A stretch of 46,613 bases of DNA from CAKSQF01 sp051868045. Lineage in GTDB: Bacteria; Bacillota; Clostridia; Oscillospirales; CAG-272. How positions within the stretch are numbered: the stretch's first letter is position 1; each line of letters begins with the position of its first letter. Of this stretch, positions 17,128 through 25,438 are shown in pieces. The notes under the pieces were generated by a model that saw only the letters and a list, made by a program, of their open reading frames with translations, was not told the DNA's origin and did not search any database. The stretch lies in assembly GCA_051868045.1 (NCBI GenBank), contig JBJDZN010000008.1:1-46613 (forward strand). Direction: 5' to 3'. The translations under genes and the position numbers were made by a program.

Positions 17128-18486
17128 TCATACATTCGCCTTGTTCTTGTGACTGCGAACATCGGGAGCGATTTCGCCGGCGGCGGCAAGAGCATTCTTG
17201 GTCAGCATAGGCGCAACCAGCTCATAGATCATGACGGCAAAGAGGGCGATGTTCAGGGTTTCTCCGCCGCAGATATTTGCCATACCCAACGCAACACCCG
17301 CCTGCGGGAACAGGGTAATACCCAGATACTTTACCACGTTGGGACTGCACTTCGTGGCAATGGCACCGAATCTGGCTCCCAGATACTTGCCGACGGCACG
17401 GACCAGAATATAAATCACACCGATCAACACATACTGCCACTTGGTGAAGATGGTCAGATCAAAGGTTGCACCGCTCAGAGCGAAGAAGAGAACCGTGATG
17501 GGCAGGGACCAGTTGGAGCAAAGGGTAACGATACCGGGCGTTCCGTCCTCGCTGTCCGAAGCGAAATCGCAAAGATTGCAGAAGGTGGCACCGCACATCA
17601 TGCAGACCAGCAGAGCGGAGAAACCGAATTCCAAGGGTCCGAAATGGAACTCGAAGTCGGATGCAATAACGCAGGAAAGAACGGTCAGGATTGCCAGAAT
17701 TTTTCGGTTGTCGGTGACACGGAAGTGCTTTGCTACAAAGGAGAGAAGCAGTCCGGCGATCACACCCAGAATCAGGGATGCGGCAATCTCGCACAGGGGA
17801 GATACCAGAATGCTGAGCAGACTCACCGATCCGCCGTCAAGGGCGTTGGCGATTCCGTTGGAAACCGAGAAGACCATCAGACCAATGGCGTCGTCCAGCG
17901 CAACCACAGGCAGCAGAATGTCGGTTACTTCACCTTTGGCGTGATACTGATTGATGACCAGCACCGTCGCCGCAGGGGCGGTCGCCGTTGCAATGGCACC
18001 CAGATTGATGGCAGTGGAAAGGGACAGGGTTCCTTCGGGAAGGATGAAGGAAAGGGAGATCAGCACGATGTCCACAAGAATGGTTGCCAGCAGAGCCTGC
18101 GTAAAGGCGATGACGGTCGCCGCTTTTCCGGTTTTTTTCAGATCCGATATTTTGAATTCTTCGCCGATGCCGAAAGCGATGAAGCCCAGGGCGATTTCGG
18201 TAAAGACCGTCAGTCCCGACGTCGAAATAACACCGGCTACGGGATCGGTTGCCTGAGTAATGAAGCCCACACTGTTGATGCCCAGCGAACCCAGTACGAA
18301 GGGACCCACCAGCACGCCGCCTATCAGATAGCCCGTAACAGCGGGAAAATGAAGATAACCCAACACCTTCGCCATGAAAAACGCCATGAAAAGGGTGATG
18401 ACGATGGTCAGGAGCCCCTTCAACGGCGTTGTCACGGGAAAGGCAAGGAATGACTTGATGAAGGACTTGATCATAAGAATGTCCAT
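17128..18486 (-). CDS. CPA2-family cation:proton antiporter
   Basis: The 452-residue polytopic membrane protein has about a dozen hydrophobic segments in the monovalent cation:proton antiporter-2 (Kef-like) pattern. Recognisable segments are the VTGYLIGGVLVGP region near the N-terminus, the GFIAFGIGEEFK segment, and LPVVALDDAIGLMVF, which carries the paired aspartates expected in the ion-binding discontinuous helices. There is no C-terminal TrkA-N domain, so it resembles shorter Na+ or K+/H+ exchangers rather than KefB/C. The ATG at 18486 is chosen because CCGGAGG lies seven bases upstream; a TTG twelve codons earlier lacks such a site. It has its own promoter and would help pH or sodium balance; the ion is not determined. 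Confidence 0.88.
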   Translation of the reverse strand: MDILMIKSFIKSFLAFPVTTPLKGLLTIVITLFMAFFMAKVLGYLHFPAVTGYLIGGVLVGPFVLGSLGINSVGFITQATDPVAGVISTSGLTVFTEIALGFIAFGIGEEFKISDLKKTGKAATVIAFTQALLATILVDIVLISLSFILPEGTLSLSTAINLGAIATATAPAATVLVINQYHAKGEVTDILLPVVALDDAIGLMVFSVSNGIANALDGGSVSLLSILVSPLCEIAASLILGVIAGLLLSFVAKHFRVTDNRKILAILTVLSCVIASDFEFHFGPLEFGFSALLVCMMCGATFCNLCDFASDSEDGTPGIVTLCSNWSLPITVLFFALSGATFDLTIFTKWQYVLIGVIYILVRAVGKYLGARFGAIATKCSPNVVKYLGITLFPQAGVALGMANICGGETLNIALFAVMIYELVAPMLTKNALAAAGEIAPDVRSHKNKANV

Positions 18487-18530
18487 TGCATTTGCCTCCG
18501 GATCTTTGCAGGAAAATTTCAATCATGTGT

Positions 18531-18559
18531 ATTGTACCACTTTTTCCCGCATCCGTCAA
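18531..18559 (-). promoter_or_regulatory. Sigma-A promoter of the antiporter
   Basis: On the minus strand, TTGACG (18554-18559), a 17-base spacer and TACAAT (18531-18536). Confidence 0.7.
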
Positions 18560-18626
18560 TTGTTAAAGAAAATGAAAAAATGAGGGCAATCACAGGAGAA
18601 TTTTGTCTATTTTTTCGGGTTCTTCC

Positions 18627-18656
18627 TTGACAAAAATCGACAGGATATGCTATAAT
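18627..18656 (+). promoter_or_regulatory. Sigma-A promoter of the WYL regulator
   Basis: TTGACA (18627-18632), an 18-base spacer and TATAAT (18651-18656). Confidence 0.75.
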
Positions 18657-18686
18657 AAAATCAACTTCTTCAAAAGGAGAATGATC

Positions 18687-19673
18687 ATGTCACAAAGTCC
18701 CGAAAAAAAAGTGCGGATTCTCTGGATTCTTCACTTTCTGGCGAGAGAGTCCGACAGAGATCACGGTCTGACCGAAAAGGAACTGGAAGAACGTCTGACC
18801 GCCCGGGGGATTCCTTGCGAGCGGCGTCTGATCTATGACGATCTCCATGCGCTGGAGTTTTTCGGCTATGAAATCGGCACCTACGGCAGACCGGTCCGCT
18901 ACTATCTTAAAAGCCGGATGTTTACGCTGCCCGAACTGAAGCTGCTGGTGGATGCCGTCCAGTCCTCAAGATTTCTCACCACCGAGAAATCGGACGATCT
19001 GATTCACAAATTGGAGGGACTGTGCAGTTGCTTTGAGGCAAGGGAACTGTCCCGATCGGTTCACGTTCAGCACCGGATCAAGGCAATGAACGAGTCCATC
19101 TACATAAACGTGGACAGCATCCATACGGGAATCAGCCTTGGGCGGCAGATCTCCTTCCATTATTTTTGCTGGAACGCCAACAAGTGCAAGGAACTTCGCC
19201 ACGGCGGTGCGCTGTACACCGTCAGTCCCTATGCCCTGACCTGGACCGACGACAACTATTACCTGATTGCATGGGACGCCGTTAACCGTCAGATCCGGCA
19301 CTATCGGGTGGATCGGATGCTGGACATCACGGTCAGCGACCTTCCCCGTCAGGGGCAGAAGGAGTATGATCGGGTGGATCTGGCACGATACACCAACAAG
19401 CATTTCGGAATGTTCGGCGGAGAAGAATGCGCCGTGCGTCTGTTATGCGACGACAGTCTTGCCGGCATCATCATCGACCGGTTCGGCACCGATCCCACCT
19501 TTTTCCGTGCCTCGGACAGCACCTTTGAGGTAACGGTCAAGGTTGTTCCCTCGCCGCAGTTTTTCGGATGGCTGACGGGACTGGAAGGCAAAATCCGCAT
19601 TACCTCCCCAAAATCGGTAGTGGACGATTTTACCGCCTATCTGGACGGCATCCGTCAGGCATACGGGAACTGA
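18687..19673 (+). CDS. WYL-domain transcriptional regulator
   Basis: The 328-residue protein has an N-terminal winged helix-turn-helix (about residues 8-60, ending RRLIYDDLHALEFFG) followed by a WYL sensor domain (about 130-215, including the GRQISFHYF strand and LTWTDDNYYLIAWD, where the W-Y-L-type motif is TDDNYYLIAWD) and a C-terminal extension. Such regulators bind nucleic-acid or nucleotide ligands in the WYL pocket and control DNA-damage, phage-defence or metabolic genes. ATG 18687 is preferred over ATG 18681 because AAAGGAG ends seven bases upstream of the former and only one or two bases from the latter. Its target is not evident; the divergent antiporter is the nearest candidate. Confidence 0.9.
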   Translation: MSQSPEKKVRILWILHFLARESDRDHGLTEKELEERLTARGIPCERRLIYDDLHALEFFGYEIGTYGRPVRYYLKSRMFTLPELKLLVDAVQSSRFLTTEKSDDLIHKLEGLCSCFEARELSRSVHVQHRIKAMNESIYINVDSIHTGISLGRQISFHYFCWNANKCKELRHGGALYTVSPYALTWTDDNYYLIAWDAVNRQIRHYRVDRMLDITVSDLPRQGQKEYDRVDLARYTNKHFGMFGGEECAVRLLCDDSLAGIIIDRFGTDPTFFRASDSTFEVTVKVVPSPQFFGWLTGLEGKIRITSPKSVVDDFTAYLDGIRQAYGN

Positions 19674-19736
19674 AAAGCACGGTCTTGAAATGGGGACGGT
19701 GCAGACTTCGGAAATCATGATTGCTTAAAACTTAAG

Positions 19737-19763
19737 GGGCTGCCGCACAAAGTACGGCAGCCC
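19737..19763. terminator. Terminator hairpin between convergent genes
   Basis: GGGCTGCCG (19737-19745) pairs with CGGCAGCCC (19755-19763) across a nine-base loop, between the WYL gene and the convergent GLUG-repeat gene. The T tract is weak (GTTCTGTTCT). Confidence 0.6.
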
Positions 19764-19779
19764 GTTCTGTTCTGGTGGG

Positions 19780-22455
19780 TTATTGCTTCAGTGTCGGCGT
19801 CGGATCGCCTTCCCGCAAAACCCATGTTTCGACAAAGTCAAAGCCTTCGAAGGATGCGGGATCGGTCATCTGCTCCGCCGTCAGCACCTTGACACCCGAA
19901 TAGTTGATGCCGCCGGAGGTGGCAGGAACGCCGTTGTCTATATAATAGCAGGACTTCAGCTTCTCCTCTCCGTCGTGGATCGTGGCGGCAATGGCACCGC
20001 AATGGTCCGCCCGGGAGATGATTCCCGTATTGAAGCAGTTCAGGATGCCGGCGGAAATGTAATCATATCCCAGAATGCCGCCCGCATACTGGACCGCCGA
20101 AACCGATCCGATATTGTAGCAGTCGCTGATGGCGTCCGTCCATTTGGTGCCGAAGAATCCGATGATGCCTCCGACAAAGTGTTCGCCCGAGATTTCTCCG
20201 CCGTTCCAGCAATTCTTGATATACAGACTCGATCCCGAGTAGCCGACAATGCCGCCGGAGGAGAAGCACGCAGTGAATACGCCGCCGTATTCCTTGGTCG
20301 TGTCATAGGTATCGGCCCATTCGTCGGTGATCCTGCCCAGATTGTAGCAGTTTTCCAGATAGGTAGAAGTGACGGAACCGTAATTGAAGCCGATGATTCC
20401 GCCGCTGGAGACTTGACAGCCCTTGGGGGAAGAGGCACTGACCGATCCGGTATTATAGCAGTTTCTGATACTGTCCGAATAGTTGTATCCCTGAATGCCG
20501 CCCGCAATTACATCAACGGAATAGGCGTTGAAGGTGTTCTCGCAGGTGGTGTAGAGGCTGAGGGATCCCGTATTGAAGCAGTTGGCGATGGTGGCCTCCT
20601 GACCGCAGATGCCGCCTAAGTTGCCGCTCTGCCGGGTTTTGACCGAAATGTCAGCCGCATTGTAGCAGTTGGTGATGGCCGCGCCGTCACCGTAGCCGAT
20701 GATGCCGCCGAACTGCCCCGATCGGCAGGTAATGTCGATGTCGCCCTTGACAAAGCAGTTGTCGAAGGTCACGCCCTTATCGTTGTTCCAGGCATTGGGA
20801 TATTGAGCAATGGCACCGAAGGTCAGTTCTCCGTCGTCAGTGTCCATGGTGCAGTTGATTTCCACACCGAGATTGCGGATGGTGGCATTGCCGACCCGGA
20901 TAAACAGGGGCTTGCTGAGATTTTTCATGGTATACCCGTTGCCGTCCAGTACGCCGTAGAATGCGCCTGCCGAGTCGTATTCCTCGGGGCAAACAATGTC
21001 GTTCATCAGGATATACTTGGCGGTGTTGTATTCGGTTTTCACATCGTAGATGGAGGTAATGAAGGCGTCGCTGGGACAGCTGTCGGCGATCTTCTTGAAA
21101 TCGTCAAAGGAATAGACTCCGATGTATCCATCGGGGACGGTATCCAGCTGTTCGATTTCCACAATAAAGCCGTCGTGAAGCTCAAAGCCGTTGTGAACCA
21201 CATACTTCTGCGAAAGAAGGCGGGAAAAGACATTGTTTACCATATTGTAGTATTTTTCGCAGGTGTCGGTCTGACCCTGATACCAGCTTTTGATGGTTTG
21301 ATTCTCGTCCCTGAAATAGTCGTCCGTCCATCTGGAAAGCTGGGACAAAACGCCTGCGTCATTGTAATTGAGACTGTAAATCAGGTATTCGCCCCGAAGA
21401 TGAGTGGCAAGAAGCATTTTGTAGTATTCGCATTTGGTGCGGATGCTGTTGTACAGGGTCTGCGCTGGTGCCTTCACTGACACGGTGATGTCGCTGTATG
21501 CCGCAACCAACGCTTCGGCAATGTCCGCCATTGCCATCATTTCGTTGTGGCGGCGGAAGGTATTGGTCGTGCCGAAGAGAAGATCGCCGCCCAACATGAC
21601 CACCTTGAATACCGCTTCGCCGGTGGAGACCAGCCTGTCAAGGGCATCGTACGCCTTTTCGCCGTAGTCCACATAATCCTTGATGATGCTGTCGGTCTTG
21701 TATTCGCTCAGATTCTTCATAATCGAAAAGGAAAAATCGGAAAGGAAGGTCTTTGCGGTGAATACGCCGATGTTGTCCGCCGTGGAGGCAATGCACCTCA
21801 CCCGCTCTTTGAAAAGCAGTTCATTGGCGGTGCGAAGCTCATAAGCCGCCTGGCTGAGCTTCTCGTTGTCCGAATATTCGTTGACGGCAAGGAGAAAATT
21901 CTCCGCCTTGGCATAATTCTGAACGGTCAGCTCGTAATACTTGACATCGTCTACGGTGTCCATCAGCATATCGAGTCCGTTTGATGCGGCTTCGAGTGCA
22001 TTTTCAATGATCTCATTTTTCCCCTCAAGTCCGATGACGGTGGCACCGATGTCGAGCAGATCGAGACCGTAGTCCTTGACATTCTTCATGTTGTCGAACT
22101 GGCTTTGTTTCTCAATCTGCGACGCCATATCATATTCGAACATGGCGATCATGTTGGTCAGGATCTCAGCGTAATACTCCTTGTCCGGCACTTCGCCGAT
22201 GATCTTGTTGGACATACCGATGAGCCAGCTTGTCACGGTCTTGTCTTCCATGTCGTGGGCATATTTCCAATAGGCAAGACTTTGGTCGCTGCCGAACAGG
22301 GCTTCCACCATGCCGGATACCGAATCAAAGTCGTAATACAGATCCTCAATATCGTCATCCGAATAGGGGAATTGAGCCTCGTCGGCAGATACGGCATTAG
22401 CCAACGGCAAAAGGCAGAGCAAAAGGGCTGTAAAAACGGCAAGGATTCGTTTCAT
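19780..22455 (-). CDS. Secreted GLUG-repeat protein
   Basis: The 891-residue protein has a clear signal peptide (residues 1-21, MKRILAVFTALLLCLLPLAN followed by A). Residues about 30-420 form a helix-rich region without a family I recognise. Residues about 480-860 hold repeated GLUG-type units, each with GG-I-x-G-Y/F followed by a variable stretch and N-C-Y/F-N-x-G (for example NCFNTGSLS, NCYNTGSVS, NCYNLGRIT, NCWNGGEIS), which build a right-handed beta-helix-like rod. GLUG repeats occur in bacterial surface adhesins and in peptidases. I see no LPXTG motif, anchor helix or SLH domain, so it is either released or held by a partner. Its start overlaps the stop of the upstream lipoprotein (ATGA), which suggests the two act together. 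Confidence 0.82.
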   Translation of the reverse strand: MKRILAVFTALLLCLLPLANAVSADEAQFPYSDDDIEDLYYDFDSVSGMVEALFGSDQSLAYWKYAHDMEDKTVTSWLIGMSNKIIGEVPDKEYYAEILTNMIAMFEYDMASQIEKQSQFDNMKNVKDYGLDLLDIGATVIGLEGKNEIIENALEAASNGLDMLMDTVDDVKYYELTVQNYAKAENFLLAVNEYSDNEKLSQAAYELRTANELLFKERVRCIASTADNIGVFTAKTFLSDFSFSIMKNLSEYKTDSIIKDYVDYGEKAYDALDRLVSTGEAVFKVVMLGGDLLFGTTNTFRRHNEMMAMADIAEALVAAYSDITVSVKAPAQTLYNSIRTKCEYYKMLLATHLRGEYLIYSLNYNDAGVLSQLSRWTDDYFRDENQTIKSWYQGQTDTCEKYYNMVNNVFSRLLSQKYVVHNGFELHDGFIVEIEQLDTVPDGYIGVYSFDDFKKIADSCPSDAFITSIYDVKTEYNTAKYILMNDIVCPEEYDSAGAFYGVLDGNGYTMKNLSKPLFIRVGNATIRNLGVEINCTMDTDDGELTFGAIAQYPNAWNNDKGVTFDNCFVKGDIDITCRSGQFGGIIGYGDGAAITNCYNAADISVKTRQSGNLGGICGQEATIANCFNTGSLSLYTTCENTFNAYSVDVIAGGIQGYNYSDSIRNCYNTGSVSASSPKGCQVSSGGIIGFNYGSVTSTYLENCYNLGRITDEWADTYDTTKEYGGVFTACFSSGGIVGYSGSSLYIKNCWNGGEISGEHFVGGIIGFFGTKWTDAISDCYNIGSVSAVQYAGGILGYDYISAGILNCFNTGIISRADHCGAIAATIHDGEEKLKSCYYIDNGVPATSGGINYSGVKVLTAEQMTDPASFEGFDFVETWVLREGDPTPTLKQ

Positions 22456-22937
22456 TCTTCTGCCTCCTCTGCTTCGCTCACGGCGTTGATCGCCTTGATA
22501 AGCTCCTGTTCAACGAAGGATGTAATCAGTTCTTCTGTGTTCACGATCGGCTCCCCGTCCTCATAGGTCACGGCTGCGTAACCCTTGTATTCCACCGTCG
22601 TATAGTCTTTTTTCAGGATTGCGGTTTGTAAGGACTGGGTAGGATCCTTTTCGGCATAGGCTGCCATGAAAAGCTCGGTATAATTGGGAACCTGTGCCAC
22701 CACCGAGGCGGTGGCACCGACACCTTCGCCGGTGATCTCGCCGACCTCCACGGTGACACCTTCCACACCGATGGAGGCAAGAATCTCGTTGACAATCGCC
22801 TCTTCTTTATCGGTTTTGGAGGTCGTGACCTTTGAACCCTTGCTCCCATCGCTGTCGGAGTCTGTGCCATCCTTGCCCGAGCAGGACGAAAACAGCAGCA
22901 CCGGCACCAGCAGAAGACACAACAGTATTTTTTTCAT
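22452..22937 (-). CDS. Small lipoprotein coupled to the GLUG-repeat protein
   Basis: The 161-residue product has a lipobox-type signal peptide, ending LLFSSC with the lipidated Cys near residue 19, then a low-complexity G/S/D/K linker (residues 20-45) and a small alpha/beta domain with an acidic C-terminus. It should be anchored in the outer face of the membrane. The ATG at 22937 is chosen over an upstream in-frame start because it begins a normal signal peptide after AAAGGAATAAAG. The stop overlaps the GLUG gene start by four bases. I do not recognise the mature domain; a role as surface partner or folding helper of the GLUG protein is inference. Confidence 0.8.
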   Translation of the reverse strand: MKKILLCLLLVPVLLFSSCSGKDGTDSDSDGSKGSKVTTSKTDKEEAIVNEILASIGVEGVTVEVGEITGEGVGATASVVAQVPNYTELFMAAYAEKDPTQSLQTAILKKDYTTVEYKGYAAVTYEDGEPIVNTEELITSFVEQELIKAINAVSEAEEAEE

Positions 22938-23024
22938 TGGCTTTATTCCTTTCTTTATTTCTTTTCTTGTGATTGAGAAAGGCGGGAATTGCAAAGCAGG
23001 GCTTTCTCAACACCTGTTTCTTAC

Positions 23025-23053
23025 AGTTTATCATGTATATTCGAAAAAGTCAA
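23025..23053 (-). promoter_or_regulatory. Promoter of the lipoprotein/GLUG operon
   Basis: On the minus strand, TTGACT (23048-23053), a 17-base spacer and TAAACT (23025-23030), about 90 bases before the lipoprotein start. Confidence 0.6.
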
Positions 23054-23096
23054 TAAGAATATCTCGTTTTTCCGTCAAAATTGCATCAAAAAATGA

Positions 23097-23123
23097 GGGG
23101 ATTGCCTTATCGAGACAATCCCC
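23097..23123 (-). terminator. Intrinsic terminator of the 23129-27176 minus-strand gene run
   Basis: GGGGATTG (23097-23104) pairs with CAATCCCC (23116-23123). On the minus strand it is followed by TCATTTTTTG, a good U tract, just after the stop codon at 23129. Confidence 0.8.
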
Positions 23124-23128
23124 GTGTT

Positions 23129-23740
23129 TTATTGATCTTCCTGATCTTCCCGATTTTCCGATTTCTCATCGGTGCCGTCAGGCTCTTCGATGCCGTTGTC
23201 GCCGAAGCCGGCATAGGGATCGGCATCCTCGTCCACCTGTTCCTTGGTGGGAAGCAGTTTCAGCCCCTTTGCCGCACGGCTGCCTCTGCTCACATACACC
23301 AGCACGAAAATATGAAACAGCAGATTCAGAATCAGGGAAAACCGCATGACAGCAAAATCGGATTGGAACAAGGACAGCACGATCAGTCCCACATTTGCCG
23401 CCGTATCCAGCCAGGTCAGCACCGACAGTCCCCGTAGTGCCCCGTTGGTCTTCATTGACTTCACAAGCATCCAGACTGCCGCCACCAGATAAGCCCCGCC
23501 GAACAGAATCCACGAAATCATCTGACCGAAATATTCGGGATGACCCACGAAGGATTTCACCATCAGCGTCGCCGCATAAGGAATACACAGATAAAAGGGC
23601 AGCTCCCACTTGGTCCCCACAAGACACAGAATCATATTCACAAGGGTCAGAATCCCGATGGACATAAAATTCAGCCTTGCCCGATAAACCCGCAGGGTCA
23701 GTTCCTGACGGCGTTTTGTCAGACGATCTTGATCTGCCAT
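23129..23740 (-). CDS. Uncharacterised multi-pass membrane protein with acidic tail
   Basis: The 203-residue protein starts with a charged, basic stretch (residues 1-22, rich in R/K/E), has about five hydrophobic segments between residues 25 and 160, and ends in a 40-residue, strongly acidic cytoplasmic-type tail (EDADPYAGFGDN then many D/E). No family is recognised. The ATG at 23740 follows AAAGGAAG; a TTG two codons earlier is rejected. It is the last gene of a minus-strand run of envelope genes and lies 15 bases after the CPBP protease gene, so the two are probably co-expressed. Confidence 0.75.
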   Translation of the reverse strand: MADQDRLTKRRQELTLRVYRARLNFMSIGILTLVNMILCLVGTKWELPFYLCIPYAATLMVKSFVGHPEYFGQMISWILFGGAYLVAAVWMLVKSMKTNGALRGLSVLTWLDTAANVGLIVLSLFQSDFAVMRFSLILNLLFHIFVLVYVSRGSRAAKGLKLLPTKEQVDEDADPYAGFGDNGIEEPDGTDEKSENREDQEDQ

Positions 23741-23755
23741 AGTCAACTTCCTTTC

Positions 23756-24901
23756 TCAAACAGACAAATTTGCCCCGGTTGCCGGAGTCACGCCTGTATA
23801 TTGTTGCTTCTTTTTCGAAAGAATGGCAAAGTACAGTGCCGTCATCAGAATCGAAATCGGGAAACAGATCAGGCAAAATTCAATGAACAGAATCATGACC
23901 GGATCGGATTCGTTATAGCCCAGAAGTTCGATCACATACGGCAGCAGGGATGCCAGATTGAATCCGAAATGGACGGCAACAGAGGCAAACAGCGAATTTT
24001 CACGGAAGAATACCGCACCCAGAAGGATGCCCAGCAGTCCCGCATATATCTTCTGAATTACGGCATCGTGAATACATCCGAAAATCACCGCCGCCACCAG
24101 CACCGCCAGCCATTTGGGCATTCCACGGGAAAACCGCTTTGCCATCAGACCCCGCATAACAAATTCCTCTACAATGGGTGCCAGAATCACGCCGCCCAGA
24201 ATATAGATAAAAATACCGCCGCCGCTGTAAACCTCCTGAGTCTGCCCGGTTTCCTCAAGCATCCATTCAGGCAGGACCCGCGATGCCATTCCGATAATCA
24301 GAACTACCGCAAAATTCAGGAAAAATCCCATAAGGATAAGATAGCCGATCCTCAACAAGGGAACCCGATTGAACAGTTCCCGGTTTTGCTTTCCGCTCAG
24401 GGGATTCTTTCGGCGGCAGACCAGGATCAAAGCGAAGATTGCCAGTACCAGAATATCCGCCACAACGGTAATCAGCATAGCGTTCTGATTCCCCAGCACG
24501 TTGACCCGGGTCTGAATCTGTTCAGTGCTTAAGCTCTGACTTGCCAACGAGATGACCCAGATGATTTCGAACACCAGCATCAGAAGGACAGACACACCCA
24601 GATAGATCAGGAAATAACCAAAAGCCTTGAGAATGGCAATAACGGGATTTTCCTCGAACCTTTTCTCCTTTTGGGGAACCTGCACGGTCTCAGCACCGGA
24701 ATCCGGCTGCCCGATGGACTGCCCTGTCGGCTGTTCGGTCGGCTGTCCGGTCAAGGGTCTGACCGGCTGAACGCCGTTCGGCTGTCCGTCCTTCCACTGT
24801 TCATACAGATGATCAAAGTACGGCTGACCGTTTTGCTGTTGTTCCGTTGGCGGATCATTCGGTTGGGGATTGGAATTCGGTTGATTTTGCTTGGAATCCA
24901 T
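23756..24901 (-). CDS. CPBP-family intramembrane metalloprotease
   Basis: The 381-residue protein belongs to the CPBP/Abi (Rce1-like) family of membrane-embedded glutamate proteases. Motif 1 EEFVMR at 245-250, motif 2 F-G-C-I-H with H278, and motif 3 HFGFN with H311 are all present, so it should be active. About eight membrane segments run from residue 85 to the C-terminus. The first 80 residues are an unusual Q/P/N/G-rich, low-complexity cytoplasmic tail with repeated GQP-type units. Bacterial members are linked to bacteriocin immunity, peptide maturation or signalling. No peptide precursor gene is evident nearby. Confidence 0.88.
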   Translation of the reverse strand: MDSKQNQPNSNPQPNDPPTEQQQNGQPYFDHLYEQWKDGQPNGVQPVRPLTGQPTEQPTGQSIGQPDSGAETVQVPQKEKRFEENPVIAILKAFGYFLIYLGVSVLLMLVFEIIWVISLASQSLSTEQIQTRVNVLGNQNAMLITVVADILVLAIFALILVCRRKNPLSGKQNRELFNRVPLLRIGYLILMGFFLNFAVVLIIGMASRVLPEWMLEETGQTQEVYSGGGIFIYILGGVILAPIVEEFVMRGLMAKRFSRGMPKWLAVLVAAVIFGCIHDAVIQKIYAGLLGILLGAVFFRENSLFASVAVHFGFNLASLLPYVIELLGYNESDPVMILFIEFCLICFPISILMTALYFAILSKKKQQYTGVTPATGANLSV

Positions 24902-24990
24902 GACCCTTCTTCCTTTCTGAGCGTAAATTCAATTTCTGTCGGCACCCGCTTTTGATGCCGGCAATTCCGTTTATCCGGACGACGTCAGAC

Positions 24991-25437
24991 TCATTCATTT
25001 CCGTGTCTTTTCAATTCCCTCTGCCATCTCCGTTTTGCGGCAATCCGATTGAGTACCGACATGACGATGCCGTTCAGCAGGGCGGCAACGGATTGGGCGA
25101 TAATCAGATTTTCCACCGAAGCTTTGGTAAACAGGATTGCCCGGGGAAACGTATAGTCATAAAACAGCACCATAGACAGTCCCACGGTCAGAATAATTGC
25201 CAAAACCGGCAGGATCATCAGAGGAAATTTTCTCGACACGATCAGTCTTGCCGTCAGGACAGCGGTCATCGTGAGCGTAACGACACAGAAGACCACCATC
25301 AGATTCTTGGTCATGTAGTGATTGATGAACGCCATGGAGGTGTTGATCTTGTTGACAATGCTGAAGGTCAGCATCATCAGGCTGATCACAATCATCACAT
25401 GAGGAAGCAGGGTGTTCAGAAACTTAAGGACCTTCAT
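24991..25437 (-). CDS. Four-helix membrane protein of unknown function
   Basis: The 148-residue product has four hydrophobic segments and a basic C-terminal tail (NRIAAKRRWQRELKRHGNE). The ATG at 25437 begins one base after the upstream gene's stop and follows GGAGG by eight bases, so it is translated together with the phosphodiester glycosidase. An alternative in-frame ATG at 25458 would overlap that gene. I recognise no family. Its coupling to the glycosidase suggests an envelope or surface-glycan role, which is inference. Confidence 0.72.
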   Translation of the reverse strand: MKVLKFLNTLLPHVMIVISLMMLTFSIVNKINTSMAFINHYMTKNLMVVFCVVTLTMTAVLTARLIVSRKFPLMILPVLAIILTVGLSMVLFYDYTFPRAILFTKASVENLIIAQSVAALLNGIVMSVLNRIAAKRRWQRELKRHGNE

Positions 25438-25438
25438 A

